The notes beneath the pieces are model-generated. The model was not told the origin of the DNA and ran no database searches. It saw nothing but the letters and a program-made list of their open reading frames with translations. From positions 27,445-91,444 of IMG/VR virus record IMGVR_UViG_3300027970_000012: a stretch of DNA of 64,000 nucleotides; one strand, written 5' to 3'. The position numbers were made by a program, and so were the translations under genes. Shown here in pieces: positions 7,318 through 15,737 of this stretch. Each line of letters opens with the position of its first letter. The stretch's first letter is position 1. The stretch is from a virus.

Positions 7318-8022
7318 TCAGTCCTTCCGCAACCGATAAGGAATTGTGATTTCCTGCCATCTATTTTCTATTAGATTCAAGTATGAATCTTTACTACAGG
7401 TTCCCCAAGGATAATATCCCAATGACCATCCATCATTCACTTCTACTAAAAGCAAATCTGCATCTTTAGTATGACCAACATCAAGACTATACCCAATGGG
7501 AGAATCTTTGTAATCTTGAACAATTTGATTCACTTTAGATACATCAATTGTATCATTCGGGCCATCATCATACTGTGAGTATCCTAAAATTTTATTTTCA
7601 AGAACATAAAATCTAAATTCAGAGGTGAATTCTACTGGGTCAGATACCCACACTGAAGTGTCTGAATGTATTTCTAACTCTAATTCAGACTTAATATCTC
7701 CAGTAAAAGATTTATTTTCTTTTGGTTTAACGAAAAGATGGTCTTCTACTTCTCCAAATACAGAACTCCAAACATTTCGGTTTAAGTATTTCTGTAAAGA
7801 CTTTGGATAGTTGATTGGCTTAGGGCAGGTAATGTTCATTACTTCAAAATACTTCTGAACATACTCAACCGAGCCAATGGGTATGGGTAGATATTCCCCG
7901 ATGGATTTTGCATCCAAATCTTCATAAGAAATATAAGAGAAGCTATCACTTGCACTAGAAATAACTACAAATTTTTCTGTGGGTAATATATCTCCTGGCT
8001 GTAAAATATAACTAGACATCAT
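7318..8022 (-). CDS. ATP-grasp domain protein (DUF4343-like)
   Basis: A 234-residue protein resembling the ATP-grasp R2K clade found in phages. Recognisable pieces are LPIPIGSVEYVQKYF, PKPINYPKSLQKYL, a VKP segment (FVKPKENKSFTGD, probable nucleotide-binding lysine), EFRFYVLENKILGYSQYDDGP and a C-terminal VEVNDGWSLGYY with the acidic and asparagine residues that bind metal in ATP-grasp enzymes. The substrate is unknown; such enzymes usually form a carboxylate-amine bond. It starts 7 bases after the gp45 stop and is probably co-transcribed with gp45 and gp46/47. Confidence 0.75.
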   Translation of the reverse strand: MMSSYILQPGDILPTEKFVVISSASDSFSYISYEDLDAKSIGEYLPIPIGSVEYVQKYFEVMNITCPKPINYPKSLQKYLNRNVWSSVFGEVEDHLFVKPKENKSFTGDIKSELELEIHSDTSVWVSDPVEFTSEFRFYVLENKILGYSQYDDGPNDTIDVSKVNQIVQDYKDSPIGYSLDVGHTKDADLLLVEVNDGWSLGYYPWGTCSKDSYLNLIENRWQEITIPYRLRKD

Positions 8023-8029
8023 CTACTCC

Positions 8030-8698
8030 TCAAAACTCAAAACTACTATCACTGTCTAATCCAATCCAGTATGTTAAATCATGATTTTGATTTCTAAATT
8101 CTGCTATCAATTCTTTAGAAACATTTACAATATAATTCCCAGGAATGATTTTAACATTCTCAATTTTAAAATTAAGAGAGAAGTCATCATTAGTTTCGCC
8201 TACCAATACTGCAACTTCATTTGAGGACGAGTTTTCTTTATCTCTCACCTTCACATTAATCTCACCATTCTCTCCTACAATAGATAGGTCAGGAAGAGAA
8301 AAAATATTGGAAGATTTTACAAGTTTTTCATATTGTTCGGTAGTCAACTCAAAAGAAACATCGGTTGAAGGAAGTTTGATGTCTCTATCTTCTGGATAGA
8401 AAATTAGAGACGGGTCAGTTAATCTATATGTAATTTTATGCCTGCCTTCTTTAATGATTACACAATTATTCTTACTAAAATCTAAACTTGGTTGGTCATA
8501 AATCTTGAGCCCATTCAAAAATTGATTTAGGTCATAGAGTGCAAAAGAAGTTTCAAATTCATCTCCAATCTTAGCCTTAGCAGCAATATTTCCAGAAACA
8601 GAGATAGTTCTGAGAACATTTCCTTCCCGAATATAAATGCTAGAATTGATTGCTGAGAAATTTCTCAGAATTGCAATTGTATTTGGAGAAATATTCAT
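8030..8698 (-). CDS. 45: Sliding clamp gp45
   Basis: A 222-residue protein matching the T4 gp45 clamp in length and layout. It begins MNISPNTIAILRNFSAINSS, a typical first clamp helix and strand, and later has FALYDLNQFL, LPSTDVSFELT and the C-terminal YWIGLDSDSSFEF. Gp45 forms a ring that tethers the phage polymerase and is also the mobile activator of late transcription with gp55. The start codon overlaps the stop of the DUF3310 gene in an ATGA arrangement, which suggests coupled translation. Confidence 0.9.
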   Translation of the reverse strand: MNISPNTIAILRNFSAINSSIYIREGNVLRTISVSGNIAAKAKIGDEFETSFALYDLNQFLNGLKIYDQPSLDFSKNNCVIIKEGRHKITYRLTDPSLIFYPEDRDIKLPSTDVSFELTTEQYEKLVKSSNIFSLPDLSIVGENGEINVKVRDKENSSSNEVAVLVGETNDDFSLNFKIENVKIIPGNYIVNVSKELIAEFRNQNHDLTYWIGLDSDSSFEF

Positions 8699-9117
8699 AG
8701 TGGCTTAAACTCATCAAGGCCATTTTCAAGTCTAGAGTAATGCTCATCGAAATGCAACAACAACATTGCATAATGAATCACCTTCATAATATCTTTTTTA
8801 TTTCTCCCATTTTTCTCCCCATAACGAGAAGCATACTTAAGAATGGATGCTTGACAAAATGGTACTGCGAGATTCTTCACTCCCATAAGGTCTATAGTTT
8901 GGATATTCCTATCTTCAGTATCTGTCCCAGTGTAATGCCCACTATAAGTTGAAATTACGTAATCTTTAATATCCTTAAGAATTTTGTCCTCACTATACTT
9001 CCACATTGGAATATAAAATTCATTTGATATAGTGGGAGGTGCAGTATAATACTGTGAGCTTGTTCCCGAAAGTAAGATATCTGGGTTAGGATAGTCTCCT
9101 ATTGAGGCTTCGGTCAT
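8695..9117 (-). CDS. DUF3310-like protein
   Basis: A 140-residue protein whose second half fits the DUF3310 (SaV-like) family: IQTIDLMGVKNLAVPF, then ILKYASRYGEKNGRNKKDIMK and VIHYAMLLLHFDEHY. Members are common in phages and are sometimes called nucleotide-kinase-like, but the biochemical function is not established to my knowledge. The N-terminal 60 residues are proline- and tyrosine-rich and unlike the core. It lies between gp46 and gp45 and is coupled to gp45 by an ATGA overlap. Confidence 0.7.
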   Translation of the reverse strand: MTEASIGDYPNPDILLSGTSSQYYTAPPTISNEFYIPMWKYSEDKILKDIKDYVISTYSGHYTGTDTEDRNIQTIDLMGVKNLAVPFCQASILKYASRYGEKNGRNKKDIMKVIHYAMLLLHFDEHYSRLENGLDEFKPL

Positions 9118-9159
9118 AATTTATCGTCGTAGTTAGTGTATTTTACACAGTATTCACCG

Positions 9160-10872
9160 CTAAGTCAAGATTTTAGAGAACCCATTTACCTTCTTAACTT
9201 CTAAAACTCTTTGAAATTTATCTTCAAATCCTTCTCGGTGAGAGATTACAAAGATATTGGAATTCACGATTACATAATTAATAATCTTAAGAAAGTCATC
9301 AATACCTGTTGCATCTAGAGAGGAGTCTAAAGTTTCATCAAAAAAGATAAGATTACAATTTGCACAATTCTTTAATCTACAAATTTCTCTCCAGGATAGA
9401 ATAGTTGCAAGATTGATTCTTTGCTTCTCTCCTTCTGAGAATGAGCTATATGAAAATCCTTCGTGTAGTGGAGTATTGATATTCTCTTTAAATTCCTCAT
9501 CCAAATTAAAATTAATATACATATCCATCAACTGTAAATATTTGTTAATTTGCTGATTGATAATTGGAATATACTGTTTGATAATCTTCGCCTTCACTCC
9601 ATCATCACGAAAGAGTAGATTAGAAAACTCAAAATAGTATAGTGCTTCCTGCGCCTTCTTATGCTGTGCTTCAAGTTTAGAGTGAGTCTTAAGTAAATCA
9701 AGTAATGTCGCCTCCTCAGAGCTTTGTGTGTCTAAACTGTGCCGAATTTCATCAATCTCCTGTTCTAACTCACGAATCTGTTTATTTACAATTCCAGTTT
9801 CATTCCGAATGTTTGATAGTTTGGAATTGAGTTGAGATATATTTGAGTTAATTTCATTAACTCTGCTTTGATTTTTTTCCTGTTCTTGAATTGTAAGCAA
9901 CAGTTCTTGATGTCCAGAGGAAATTGTCTCAAATTCAGAATTTAGTTCTTTAATTTTATTTTGAGTAAAGTCAACTTGTAGGTCCTGTTTGCAAGTTGGA
10001 CAAGTTGATTCCGAATGAAAGAATTCACGTTCTTTCATCAGATTTTCTAATTTTTGAGACAACTTACCTTCTAAGGATATAAATTTGTTGAGTGATGATG
10101 AAGAAAATGTGATTTCGGATAGAGAAGTTTGAACGAACTCAAGTTCAGTAAGAAGATTTTGTGAATTGGAGTCTAGTTCATCTCTATTCAAAATTAGTTG
10201 TTCAATTCTACTTTCTTTATCTTCAATTAACTTCAATCCATTTTGCTTGAGTTGTGAGATGAAGTTTCTCTGCATTCCTATCTTTTCAGATGTAGAAGTT
10301 TTAGCTACTTCAAATTCTTTTAACTTTAATGAAATATTTTTAACTTTAGTCTTAAGAATGGAACTCATTGTGGAGAAGATTTTAATGTCCAACAATTCTT
10401 CCACCAAATCTCTTCGGTCTGCAGCAGAGAGCTGCATAAAGGGAATGTAGTTATTACTTCCTAGAACAACAACTTGCATAAACGTCTTATACGTCATCTT
10501 GAGAATGTTAATCTCCAGATACTTTTGTTGGTCTTTCACTGCAGAAAGCTCATCCTGCAGCACATCATTGATATAAATTTGAAAAATATTTGGAGCAATA
10601 CCTCTTCTTATCAAGTATTCTTTACCATCTATTGAAAACTCAACTTCAACCAGACAATCTTTTTTATTCACAGTATTAACTAACTGCTTCTTTACCGTTC
10701 CCCGATTTGACTTACCATAAAGTCCAAAAATTAAAGCAGTAATAATTAGGCTTTTACCTTGGCCAGAATTTCCTCGGATAAGTGTGGTTGAATTTAAATT
10801 AAAATCTATCTCTGTGAACTGATTTCCTGATGAAAGAATATTTTTATATCTAAGTTTTTTTATGAGCAGCAT
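9160..10872 (-). CDS. 46: Recombination endonuclease subunit gp46 (SbcC/Rad50-like)
   Basis: The ATPase half of the gp46/gp47 nuclease that resects DNA ends for recombination-dependent replication. The 570 residues show a Walker A motif GNSGQGKS (34-41), long coiled-coil arms broken by a zinc hook CPTC at 291-294, an ABC signature SFSEGEKQRINLA and a Walker B FFDETLDSSLD near the C-terminus, then VISHREG. Its first codons overlap the end of the DUF3110 gene by 23 bases. It sits in one run with gp47 and gp55, as in other T4-like cyanophages. Confidence 0.95.
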   Translation of the reverse strand: MLLIKKLRYKNILSSGNQFTEIDFNLNSTTLIRGNSGQGKSLIITALIFGLYGKSNRGTVKKQLVNTVNKKDCLVEVEFSIDGKEYLIRRGIAPNIFQIYINDVLQDELSAVKDQQKYLEINILKMTYKTFMQVVVLGSNNYIPFMQLSAADRRDLVEELLDIKIFSTMSSILKTKVKNISLKLKEFEVAKTSTSEKIGMQRNFISQLKQNGLKLIEDKESRIEQLILNRDELDSNSQNLLTELEFVQTSLSEITFSSSSLNKFISLEGKLSQKLENLMKEREFFHSESTCPTCKQDLQVDFTQNKIKELNSEFETISSGHQELLLTIQEQEKNQSRVNEINSNISQLNSKLSNIRNETGIVNKQIRELEQEIDEIRHSLDTQSSEEATLLDLLKTHSKLEAQHKKAQEALYYFEFSNLLFRDDGVKAKIIKQYIPIINQQINKYLQLMDMYINFNLDEEFKENINTPLHEGFSYSSFSEGEKQRINLATILSWREICRLKNCANCNLIFFDETLDSSLDATGIDDFLKIINYVIVNSNIFVISHREGFEDKFQRVLEVKKVNGFSKILT

Positions 10873-11128
10873 CTTGTTTGGGTGGAATCACAACATCATC
10901 TTTTCCGATAATCACATAATTATAATTATACATCTCACAGGTTTTCGTTGCAATATCATTTGCAACCTCTACTACGTGAAGCTCAGGATAATCATCTGCT
11001 TCAAGTAGTCCAGCGTATCTTTCTGCATCATCATATTCCTCAAAGAAGTATATCACTTTGTCTCCATATTTGTCAAGTACGCAGAAGGCTCCTTCTCTAG
11101 CTTCCTCTGTAAGATTTAAAATAAACAA
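10850..11128 (-). CDS. DUF3110-like protein
   Basis: A 92-residue protein between gp47 and gp46. The pattern EGAFCVLDKYGDKVIYFFEEYDDAERYAGLLEADDYPELHV... resembles DUF3110, a small domain family known from cyanobacteria, so it may be host-derived. The function of the family is unknown to me. It starts 4 bases after the gp47 stop and overlaps gp46 by 23 bases, so it is firmly inside the recombination operon. Confidence 0.75.
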   Translation of the reverse strand: MFILNLTEEAREGAFCVLDKYGDKVIYFFEEYDDAERYAGLLEADDYPELHVVEVANDIATKTCEMYNYNYVIIGKDDVVIPPKQDAAHKKT

Positions 11129-11132
11129 CGTA

Positions 11133-12179
11133 TCATACCTCCAATTCTAACGCTTCTTTATAGACATCAAGAATCACTTTCTTAACAAATTCTTTATTTA
11201 AACTGAAATCTGAATTATCAATATATTTATGTAAAATTGATAAAGTGTCTTCAATTTCAATTTCTGAAATATCTACTTCAGTATCATCATATGTTTCCGT
11301 ATTCACGATTTTTAAATCAATAATATCCAACTCAAGTAATTTTGAAACTAGTGAATTATATTGAGATTCATTTGTCTTTTTATTAACGACTAATTTTAGA
11401 TATTTTCCCGATAATTCTGCTGAATCATAATCTTCAATTGCACTATCGCTATAGTGAACTTTCTTATATAACTCATGAGGATTTTTGATGAACTCTAAAT
11501 CATATGTCCTCAGATTGAAAATATTAAATCCTCGTTCATCATTCACATCTCCCCAGAACATCTGATATGGATTTCCTAGATAATGCAATTTACCATTATT
11601 ACTTCGGGTATGAAAATGCCCAGAGAATACTCTATCAAATTTATTGAATAAATTTCCATCTAATCCAGTAGTGCATATTTGACCTGGAAATAGAGTAAAT
11701 CCCGATACTTCTAGATGCCCAAATGCTAATTTAGCTTCCGTAGCTTGCATTAGTCTAAATGTTTCCTCTTGATTATCCTTACAAATCCAAGGAATAAAGA
11801 ATATTTCCACTCCGTCAATAATATAAGTAGAGGGTTTTGTAATGGGAATCACGTTATCATAATCACGAAGAAGTGTGTCTATTGCATTGTGCTGATTCGT
11901 TGATTTTAGCTGTGTGTCGTGATTACCACAGATTTGGTACACTGTTATCCCCAGAGATTTAAACCTGTCGTAGACGTGCTCCTGAGCCCACCTGAGGCCC
12001 CAATAATCAATGCCCTTTCTATTGTCAAACGCATCTCCCAAATGAATAACGGTTTTAATATTCCTCTCAATCAATTCTGGAAAAAATACATTTTCATAAA
12101 ACTTTTGAAAGTAATTATGAAAGATTTGATTTGAATTTTTAAACGAAATATGAGTATCTGTTATACATCCAATGTTCAT
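11133..12179 (-). CDS. 47: Recombination endonuclease subunit gp47 (SbcD/Mre11-like)
   Basis: The nuclease partner of gp46. The 348-residue protein has the five metallophosphoesterase blocks in order: DTHISF at about 7-12, HLGDAFDNRKG, CGNHD, FGHLEVSG and a closing GHFHTRS. The C-terminal third is acidic and helical, as expected of the part that binds the gp46 coiled-coil base. The stop codon of gp55 is 2 bases upstream of its start, so it is translated from the same message. Confidence 0.95.
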   Translation of the reverse strand: MNIGCITDTHISFKNSNQIFHNYFQKFYENVFFPELIERNIKTVIHLGDAFDNRKGIDYWGLRWAQEHVYDRFKSLGITVYQICGNHDTQLKSTNQHNAIDTLLRDYDNVIPITKPSTYIIDGVEIFFIPWICKDNQEETFRLMQATEAKLAFGHLEVSGFTLFPGQICTTGLDGNLFNKFDRVFSGHFHTRSNNGKLHYLGNPYQMFWGDVNDERGFNIFNLRTYDLEFIKNPHELYKKVHYSDSAIEDYDSAELSGKYLKLVVNKKTNESQYNSLVSKLLELDIIDLKIVNTETYDDTEVDISEIEIEDTLSILHKYIDNSDFSLNKEFVKKVILDVYKEALELEV

Positions 12180-12181
12180 AA

Positions 12182-12670
12182 TTAAGAATACTTCGTCTGA
12201 ACTGCATCCTTTATTGAGTTGTAATCTGAGCTGGAAAAGTTTTCATCTGCAGTGAACACTTCATCAAATTGACTACGTTCAATAATTTTATCTTTAATCT
12301 CCATTTGCTTTTTCTCTCTTCCTATTCTTCTCAGAAAAGCATAATAACAAATCTGTGTAAAGTATGCAAATGGATTCATCTTACCTCCAGTTTTAGGACT
12401 GGTGTAATCTGGGTCAAAATTATGAATATAAGTTAGTTGATTTTCAACCGCATCCGATACCATATCATCCCGATATTGATAATTGCAGAAATTGGGTCGG
12501 TATGATAAATGCGTTGCTATTTTTAGAAAACAACTTCCCAAATACTTAGATACAACAGGCTTATCTGTGCCTGCTTCCTTCGCACGAGTACACAGAATCT
12601 TATACTCCACAAGAGCTTGATAGAATTCTTTATTATTTACGTAATGCTCGGTCTTTTCTCTTTTTGCCAT
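12182..12670 (-). CDS. 55: Late-transcription sigma factor gp55
   Basis: A 162-residue protein of the T4 gp55 family, the reduced sigma factor that directs host RNA polymerase to late promoters with gp45 and gp33. Recognisable parts are SCFLKIATHLSYRPNF, YQYRDDMVSDAVENQL and FDPDY...GGKMNPFAYFTQ, followed by the basic FLRRIGREKKQ. These correspond to the sigma region-2-like core. It is the first gene after a candidate sigma-70-type promoter (12684-12712), which suits a regulator made before late transcription. The many CTAAATA and NATAAATA sites in this window are its likely targets. Confidence 0.93.
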   Translation of the reverse strand: MAKREKTEHYVNNKEFYQALVEYKILCTRAKEAGTDKPVVSKYLGSCFLKIATHLSYRPNFCNYQYRDDMVSDAVENQLTYIHNFDPDYTSPKTGGKMNPFAYFTQICYYAFLRRIGREKKQMEIKDKIIERSQFDEVFTADENFSSSDYNSIKDAVQTKYS

Positions 12671-12683
12671 TTTAAAAAATATT

Positions 12684-12712
12684 AATATACAAAACTATAT
12701 CATATTCGTCAA
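12684..12712 (-). promoter_or_regulatory. Candidate sigma-70-type promoter for gp55 operon
   Basis: On the minus strand a TTGACG -35 box (12707-12712) and a TATATT -10 box (12684-12689) are separated by 17 bases. It ends 14 bases upstream of the gp55 start codon. Confidence 0.6.
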
Positions 12713-12734
12713 TCAATGTATAGAATTGAATTTC

Positions 12735-12762
12735 TTGACTTAACTTTCAGAACTGCTATAAT
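12735..12762 (+). promoter_or_regulatory. Strong plus-strand promoter-like sequence
   Basis: TTGACT (12735-12740), a 16-base spacer and TATAAT (12757-12762), with TGC just before the -10 box as in extended -10 promoters. It faces away from gp55 and would make RNA antisense to the gene at 12803-13207. No plus-strand gene follows. Confidence 0.4.
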
Positions 12763-12802
12763 AAATCTGTTGGTTTCAAGCCTATCTAGAACTTATAGAG
12801 TA

Positions 12803-13207
12803 CTAGAGTGTTGGTTCAGGAGTTGAGTTATAAGACTTCTCTAGTCTTTCTCTTGCGTCTGAGACTGTAGCAACGTATCCCATATCAGAATTGAGTTTAG
12901 TTCTACTCGTTACTTTATTGTGCTCCCTAGTGTATCTCTGATGCATCTGAATGAGAGTTTCATCCTTAACCTGAGTCATTGTGATGATTTTATCTCTATT
13001 GATGATAAATGTGGTGTCCAATGTTAATTTCATCCACGGTGTAACTTGTGCAATAGGCCCTCCAAGTTTAGGAGAAAATCTAGTTTCAACAAAAATTGGA
13101 TGGTCTAATACAACTAAGACTTCATCATTCTCTTCAAATCCACATACTTTAGAAAATATTTCCTCTCCTGAGACTAATTTTAGTGACGCATAAAACTCTT
13201 CATTCAT
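12803..13207 (-). CDS. Conserved T4-like cyanophage protein, Sm-like fold possible
   Basis: A 134-residue protein of a family I recall near uvsW/gp55 in T4-like cyanophages. The N-terminal ASLKLVSGEEIFSKVCGF followed by short alternating strands resembles an Sm/LSm-like barrel, but that is an impression, not a demonstrated homology. The C-terminus is charged and probably disordered. Its start overlaps the end of uvsW by 8 bases. Confidence 0.6.
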   Translation of the reverse strand: MNEEFYASLKLVSGEEIFSKVCGFEENDEVLVVLDHPIFVETRFSPKLGGPIAQVTPWMKLTLDTTFIINRDKIITMTQVKDETLIQMHQRYTREHNKVTSRTKLNSDMGYVATVSDARERLEKSYNSTPEPTL

Positions 13208-14684
13208 TTGGCTTCTCCTGAAATTTTATTTTATGAATTTGATAATTAAAATTCTCTTCATTATAAATTTTAACTCTTTCTATCAAGTGATTTAATGTAT
13301 AGTTTTTTCGGTTTTGATTAGACATATCATCTGCAATATCATATAAGATTGCTTTATTCTTTGTATCTGATTTTCTTAGAACTCTTCCAATACTTTGTAG
13401 ATTTCTTATTTTGGATTTAAATGGACTGGCGAAAATTAAATTATTCAAATTTTTAATTGAAATTCCAGTGCTAAAAACTCCATATGAAGCTACAATGATT
13501 GCATTATTCTGAGTTTCAGTGATTTCTCTTATATGCTCTCTATGTTCAGTATCAACTCCACCGTGAACAAAAAATACTTTTCGTTCATCATTTATAACTG
13601 AACTATTTATTAAATCAAAGAGAATTTGTCCGTGAGTTTCTACTCTTGAAAATAGAATTAATGTATTTCCAGTTAAGTCTAAGGTTAAGTTTTTAATAAA
13701 TTGATTTCGTTTTTCGTGAGTGATAATGTATTGAACTTCATCCTCATAAGTTTCAAAGGATTTCTTACCGTGTTCCAAAATTAAAATATTAATTTGAAGC
13801 TTAGCAATGGTTCCTTTATGCATAAGTTCATCAGTACGAATCACCTTATACACAGGCCCAAATAGACCTTCTAGTGTCCAGATATGAACCTTCTCTGGTT
13901 GAGTTGTTCCCGTCATACCAAATCTATATTTCACATCGCACATCTTATGTAAAATTCCACAAATAGACGCAGATTTTGCTGTGTGTGCCTCGTCTACAAT
14001 CACTACATCAAATTGCTCAAAGTAAGATTTTGACATATCAGAAATACTCTGATACGTTGAAATCATCACAGAATCATTCGTATCTTTGGCTCTTCCTCCA
14101 TACACTCTATGAATTGGAATGTTTTCATCCCAACCATAATTCATAAAGTCTTTATACCCCTGTTCTATCAAAGAAGTTGTGGGACATATGATGAGAACTC
14201 TCAATCCTTGTTCTACGTAATATCGTGTGATACAGTATGATATGATAGTTTTTCCAGATGATGTAGGAGAAACTAACAATTTCCGATTATGTCTAAGTGC
14301 CTGATATACTGCTTCAATTTGATATTCACGAACTTCAAAACTTGGATTCAGAATTCTTTTAATGTATGTTTCTACTCCAGCTTCAGAAATCATCTCATTT
14401 TCATCATATGGAAGACCATAGAATTTGCTATCCTCAAATTCATATGAGAAATCACAAATCTTAATCTTTTCTATGAGTTTATCTAAAAGCCCAATATAAA
14501 GTTCTCCAGTATGTGTGGAGAGCATTCGCACTTTTCCATCCCAATGCTTATACCTAGAGCTTTTCATAAATTTGGCTTCTGGAACTTCAAACTCAAAGTA
14601 TGGGGCGAGTTCATATAAAATATGTGGCTCACAATGAAGCTTTAGATAAACTTCATTTTTCTTCTTAATGATAATGTCACTCAT
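13200..14684 (-). CDS. uvsW: UvsW helicase
   Basis: A 494-residue superfamily 2 helicase that in T4 remodels branched DNA and removes R-loops, shifting the phage from origin- to recombination-dependent replication. Motifs visible in order are LVSPTSSGKT (Walker A), LIICPTTSLIEQ, VMISTYQS, VIVDEAHTA (DEAH box), FGMTGTT, LILFSRVETHG, IVASYGVFSTGISI and QSIGRVLR (motif VI). The length fits T4 UvsW. It starts one base after the uvsY stop codon and overlaps the next gene. Confidence 0.94.
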   Translation of the reverse strand: MSDIIIKKKNEVYLKLHCEPHILYELAPYFEFEVPEAKFMKSSRYKHWDGKVRMLSTHTGELYIGLLDKLIEKIKICDFSYEFEDSKFYGLPYDENEMISEAGVETYIKRILNPSFEVREYQIEAVYQALRHNRKLLVSPTSSGKTIISYCITRYYVEQGLRVLIICPTTSLIEQGYKDFMNYGWDENIPIHRVYGGRAKDTNDSVMISTYQSISDMSKSYFEQFDVVIVDEAHTAKSASICGILHKMCDVKYRFGMTGTTQPEKVHIWTLEGLFGPVYKVIRTDELMHKGTIAKLQINILILEHGKKSFETYEDEVQYIITHEKRNQFIKNLTLDLTGNTLILFSRVETHGQILFDLINSSVINDERKVFFVHGGVDTEHREHIREITETQNNAIIVASYGVFSTGISIKNLNNLIFASPFKSKIRNLQSIGRVLRKSDTKNKAILYDIADDMSNQNRKNYTLNHLIERVKIYNEENFNYQIHKIKFQEKPNE

Positions 14685-14685
14685 A

Positions 14686-15114
14686 TTAACTAAATCCTGC
14701 TTGGAATTTCATTACGTCTATGCTATTCTTGATTTGAAAGCTTCGGTTCTCAATATTCTTAATAATGCTTTCCAAAAATTTCAACATAATATTATAGTAT
14801 TGAAGTTTCGAATTTGACCGAATCAATTCAGCATCAGAATCCATATACTTATCTAGGTCTGATTTTAATACTTTGTAATCAAATGGATTTTCTTTATAGA
14901 CTTCTGGACTAGCTTTTCCAGAATAATACAGCCATTTTTCTTTATGTAGTTCTGCGCAATTTGCCTCCTCTTTAATGCGAAGAAGATATAAATTATTGTA
15001 TATTTGAAAATATTTTGAATGTAATAGTGGTATTCTAATACTCTCTAGATGAAGATTATCTGGGTCAATGATACTATCTTCACGCCACTGAGTTTCAATT
15101 TCAGATAAATTCAT
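14686..15114 (-). CDS. uvsY: Recombination mediator UvsY
   Basis: A 142-residue helical, charged protein with the size and position of UvsY, which loads the UvsX recombinase onto single-stranded DNA coated with gp32. The stretch LHSKYFQIYNNLYLLRIKEE and the following KEKWLYYSGKASPEVYKENPFDYKVLKSD match the UvsY pattern I know from T4-like phages. It directly precedes uvsW in the same message. Confidence 0.88.
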   Translation of the reverse strand: MNLSEIETQWREDSIIDPDNLHLESIRIPLLHSKYFQIYNNLYLLRIKEEANCAELHKEKWLYYSGKASPEVYKENPFDYKVLKSDLDKYMDSDAELIRSNSKLQYYNIMLKFLESIIKNIENRSFQIKNSIDVMKFQAGFS

Positions 15115-15145
15115 AATATTCTGACCTTAAACTCATATTATATCA

Positions 15146-15694
15146 TCAATTCTCAATTCTTTCAATATCATAGATGGTATATTTAAACACTGCCTGAGCC
15201 TCTAGATATGTGATATCAGTTTCTTTAGTATTAAATTCTGGAGCAGATAAGGAAACTGGAAATAAATCTTTGAAGTTTACTTGAATATTTGGTCTATAAT
15301 TGCTATTGTAAATGATGAGAGTTCCATCACTCATTCCTGAGATTGCAGTTTGTTTTCCTGTATTATACTCCTCAGAGTCCAATAAGTCTTGATACTGCCG
15401 AGCAGACTCTGGAAAGCCAAATTGAGTTAACCAAGTATGATTTTCAATATAATTGTCCATATTCTCATCAATCATATATTTGATAACTAAGTCATCAAAT
15501 GATAGAGTTTCTCCTGGAATGGGAATATTTTTCAGATATGTTGCTTGTATTGCTACTCCTAAATTGATTCCTGGAATCTGAGCTTGATTGCAAAAGAAAT
15601 CTAATTTTGGTTTTTTTGATAGAATGAATTTGAATCCAGTTGGAGATAGAAAATTCTTGTTTTCAATCTGACCTCCCCAAGAAAAACTAGACAT
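15146..15694 (-). CDS. Tail protein, tube-like fold, gp3 candidate
   Basis: A 182-residue protein of a family conserved between gp23 and uvsY in T4-like cyanophages. It opens MSSFSWGGQIENKNFLSPTGF and continues with CNQAQIPGINLG and IPIPGETLSFDDLVIKYMID, a pattern shared with gp19-like tail tube proteins. By position and size it may be the tail terminator gp3, but I cannot align it to T4 gp3 and leave the symbol empty. A CTAAATA motif (15716-15722) precedes it. Confidence 0.7.
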   Translation of the reverse strand: MSSFSWGGQIENKNFLSPTGFKFILSKKPKLDFFCNQAQIPGINLGVAIQATYLKNIPIPGETLSFDDLVIKYMIDENMDNYIENHTWLTQFGFPESARQYQDLLDSEEYNTGKQTAISGMSDGTLIIYNSNYRPNIQVNFKDLFPVSLSAPEFNTKETDITYLEAQAVFKYTIYDIERIEN

Positions 15695-15715
15695 AGTATA
15701 AAATTCGTAGTATAG

Positions 15716-15722
15716 TATTTAG
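15716..15722 (-). promoter_or_regulatory. Candidate late promoter CTAAATA
   Basis: Minus-strand CTAAATA, 21 bases upstream of the tail-protein start codon, in the 43-base gap between the two divergent genes. Confidence 0.45.
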
Positions 15723-15737
15723 AGAACAGGCCTAAGA

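Noticed and set aside
15146-15694. Firm assignment as gp3
   Set aside because: Position and size fit, but the sequence looks more like a tube protein and cannot be matched to T4 gp3 without alignment.
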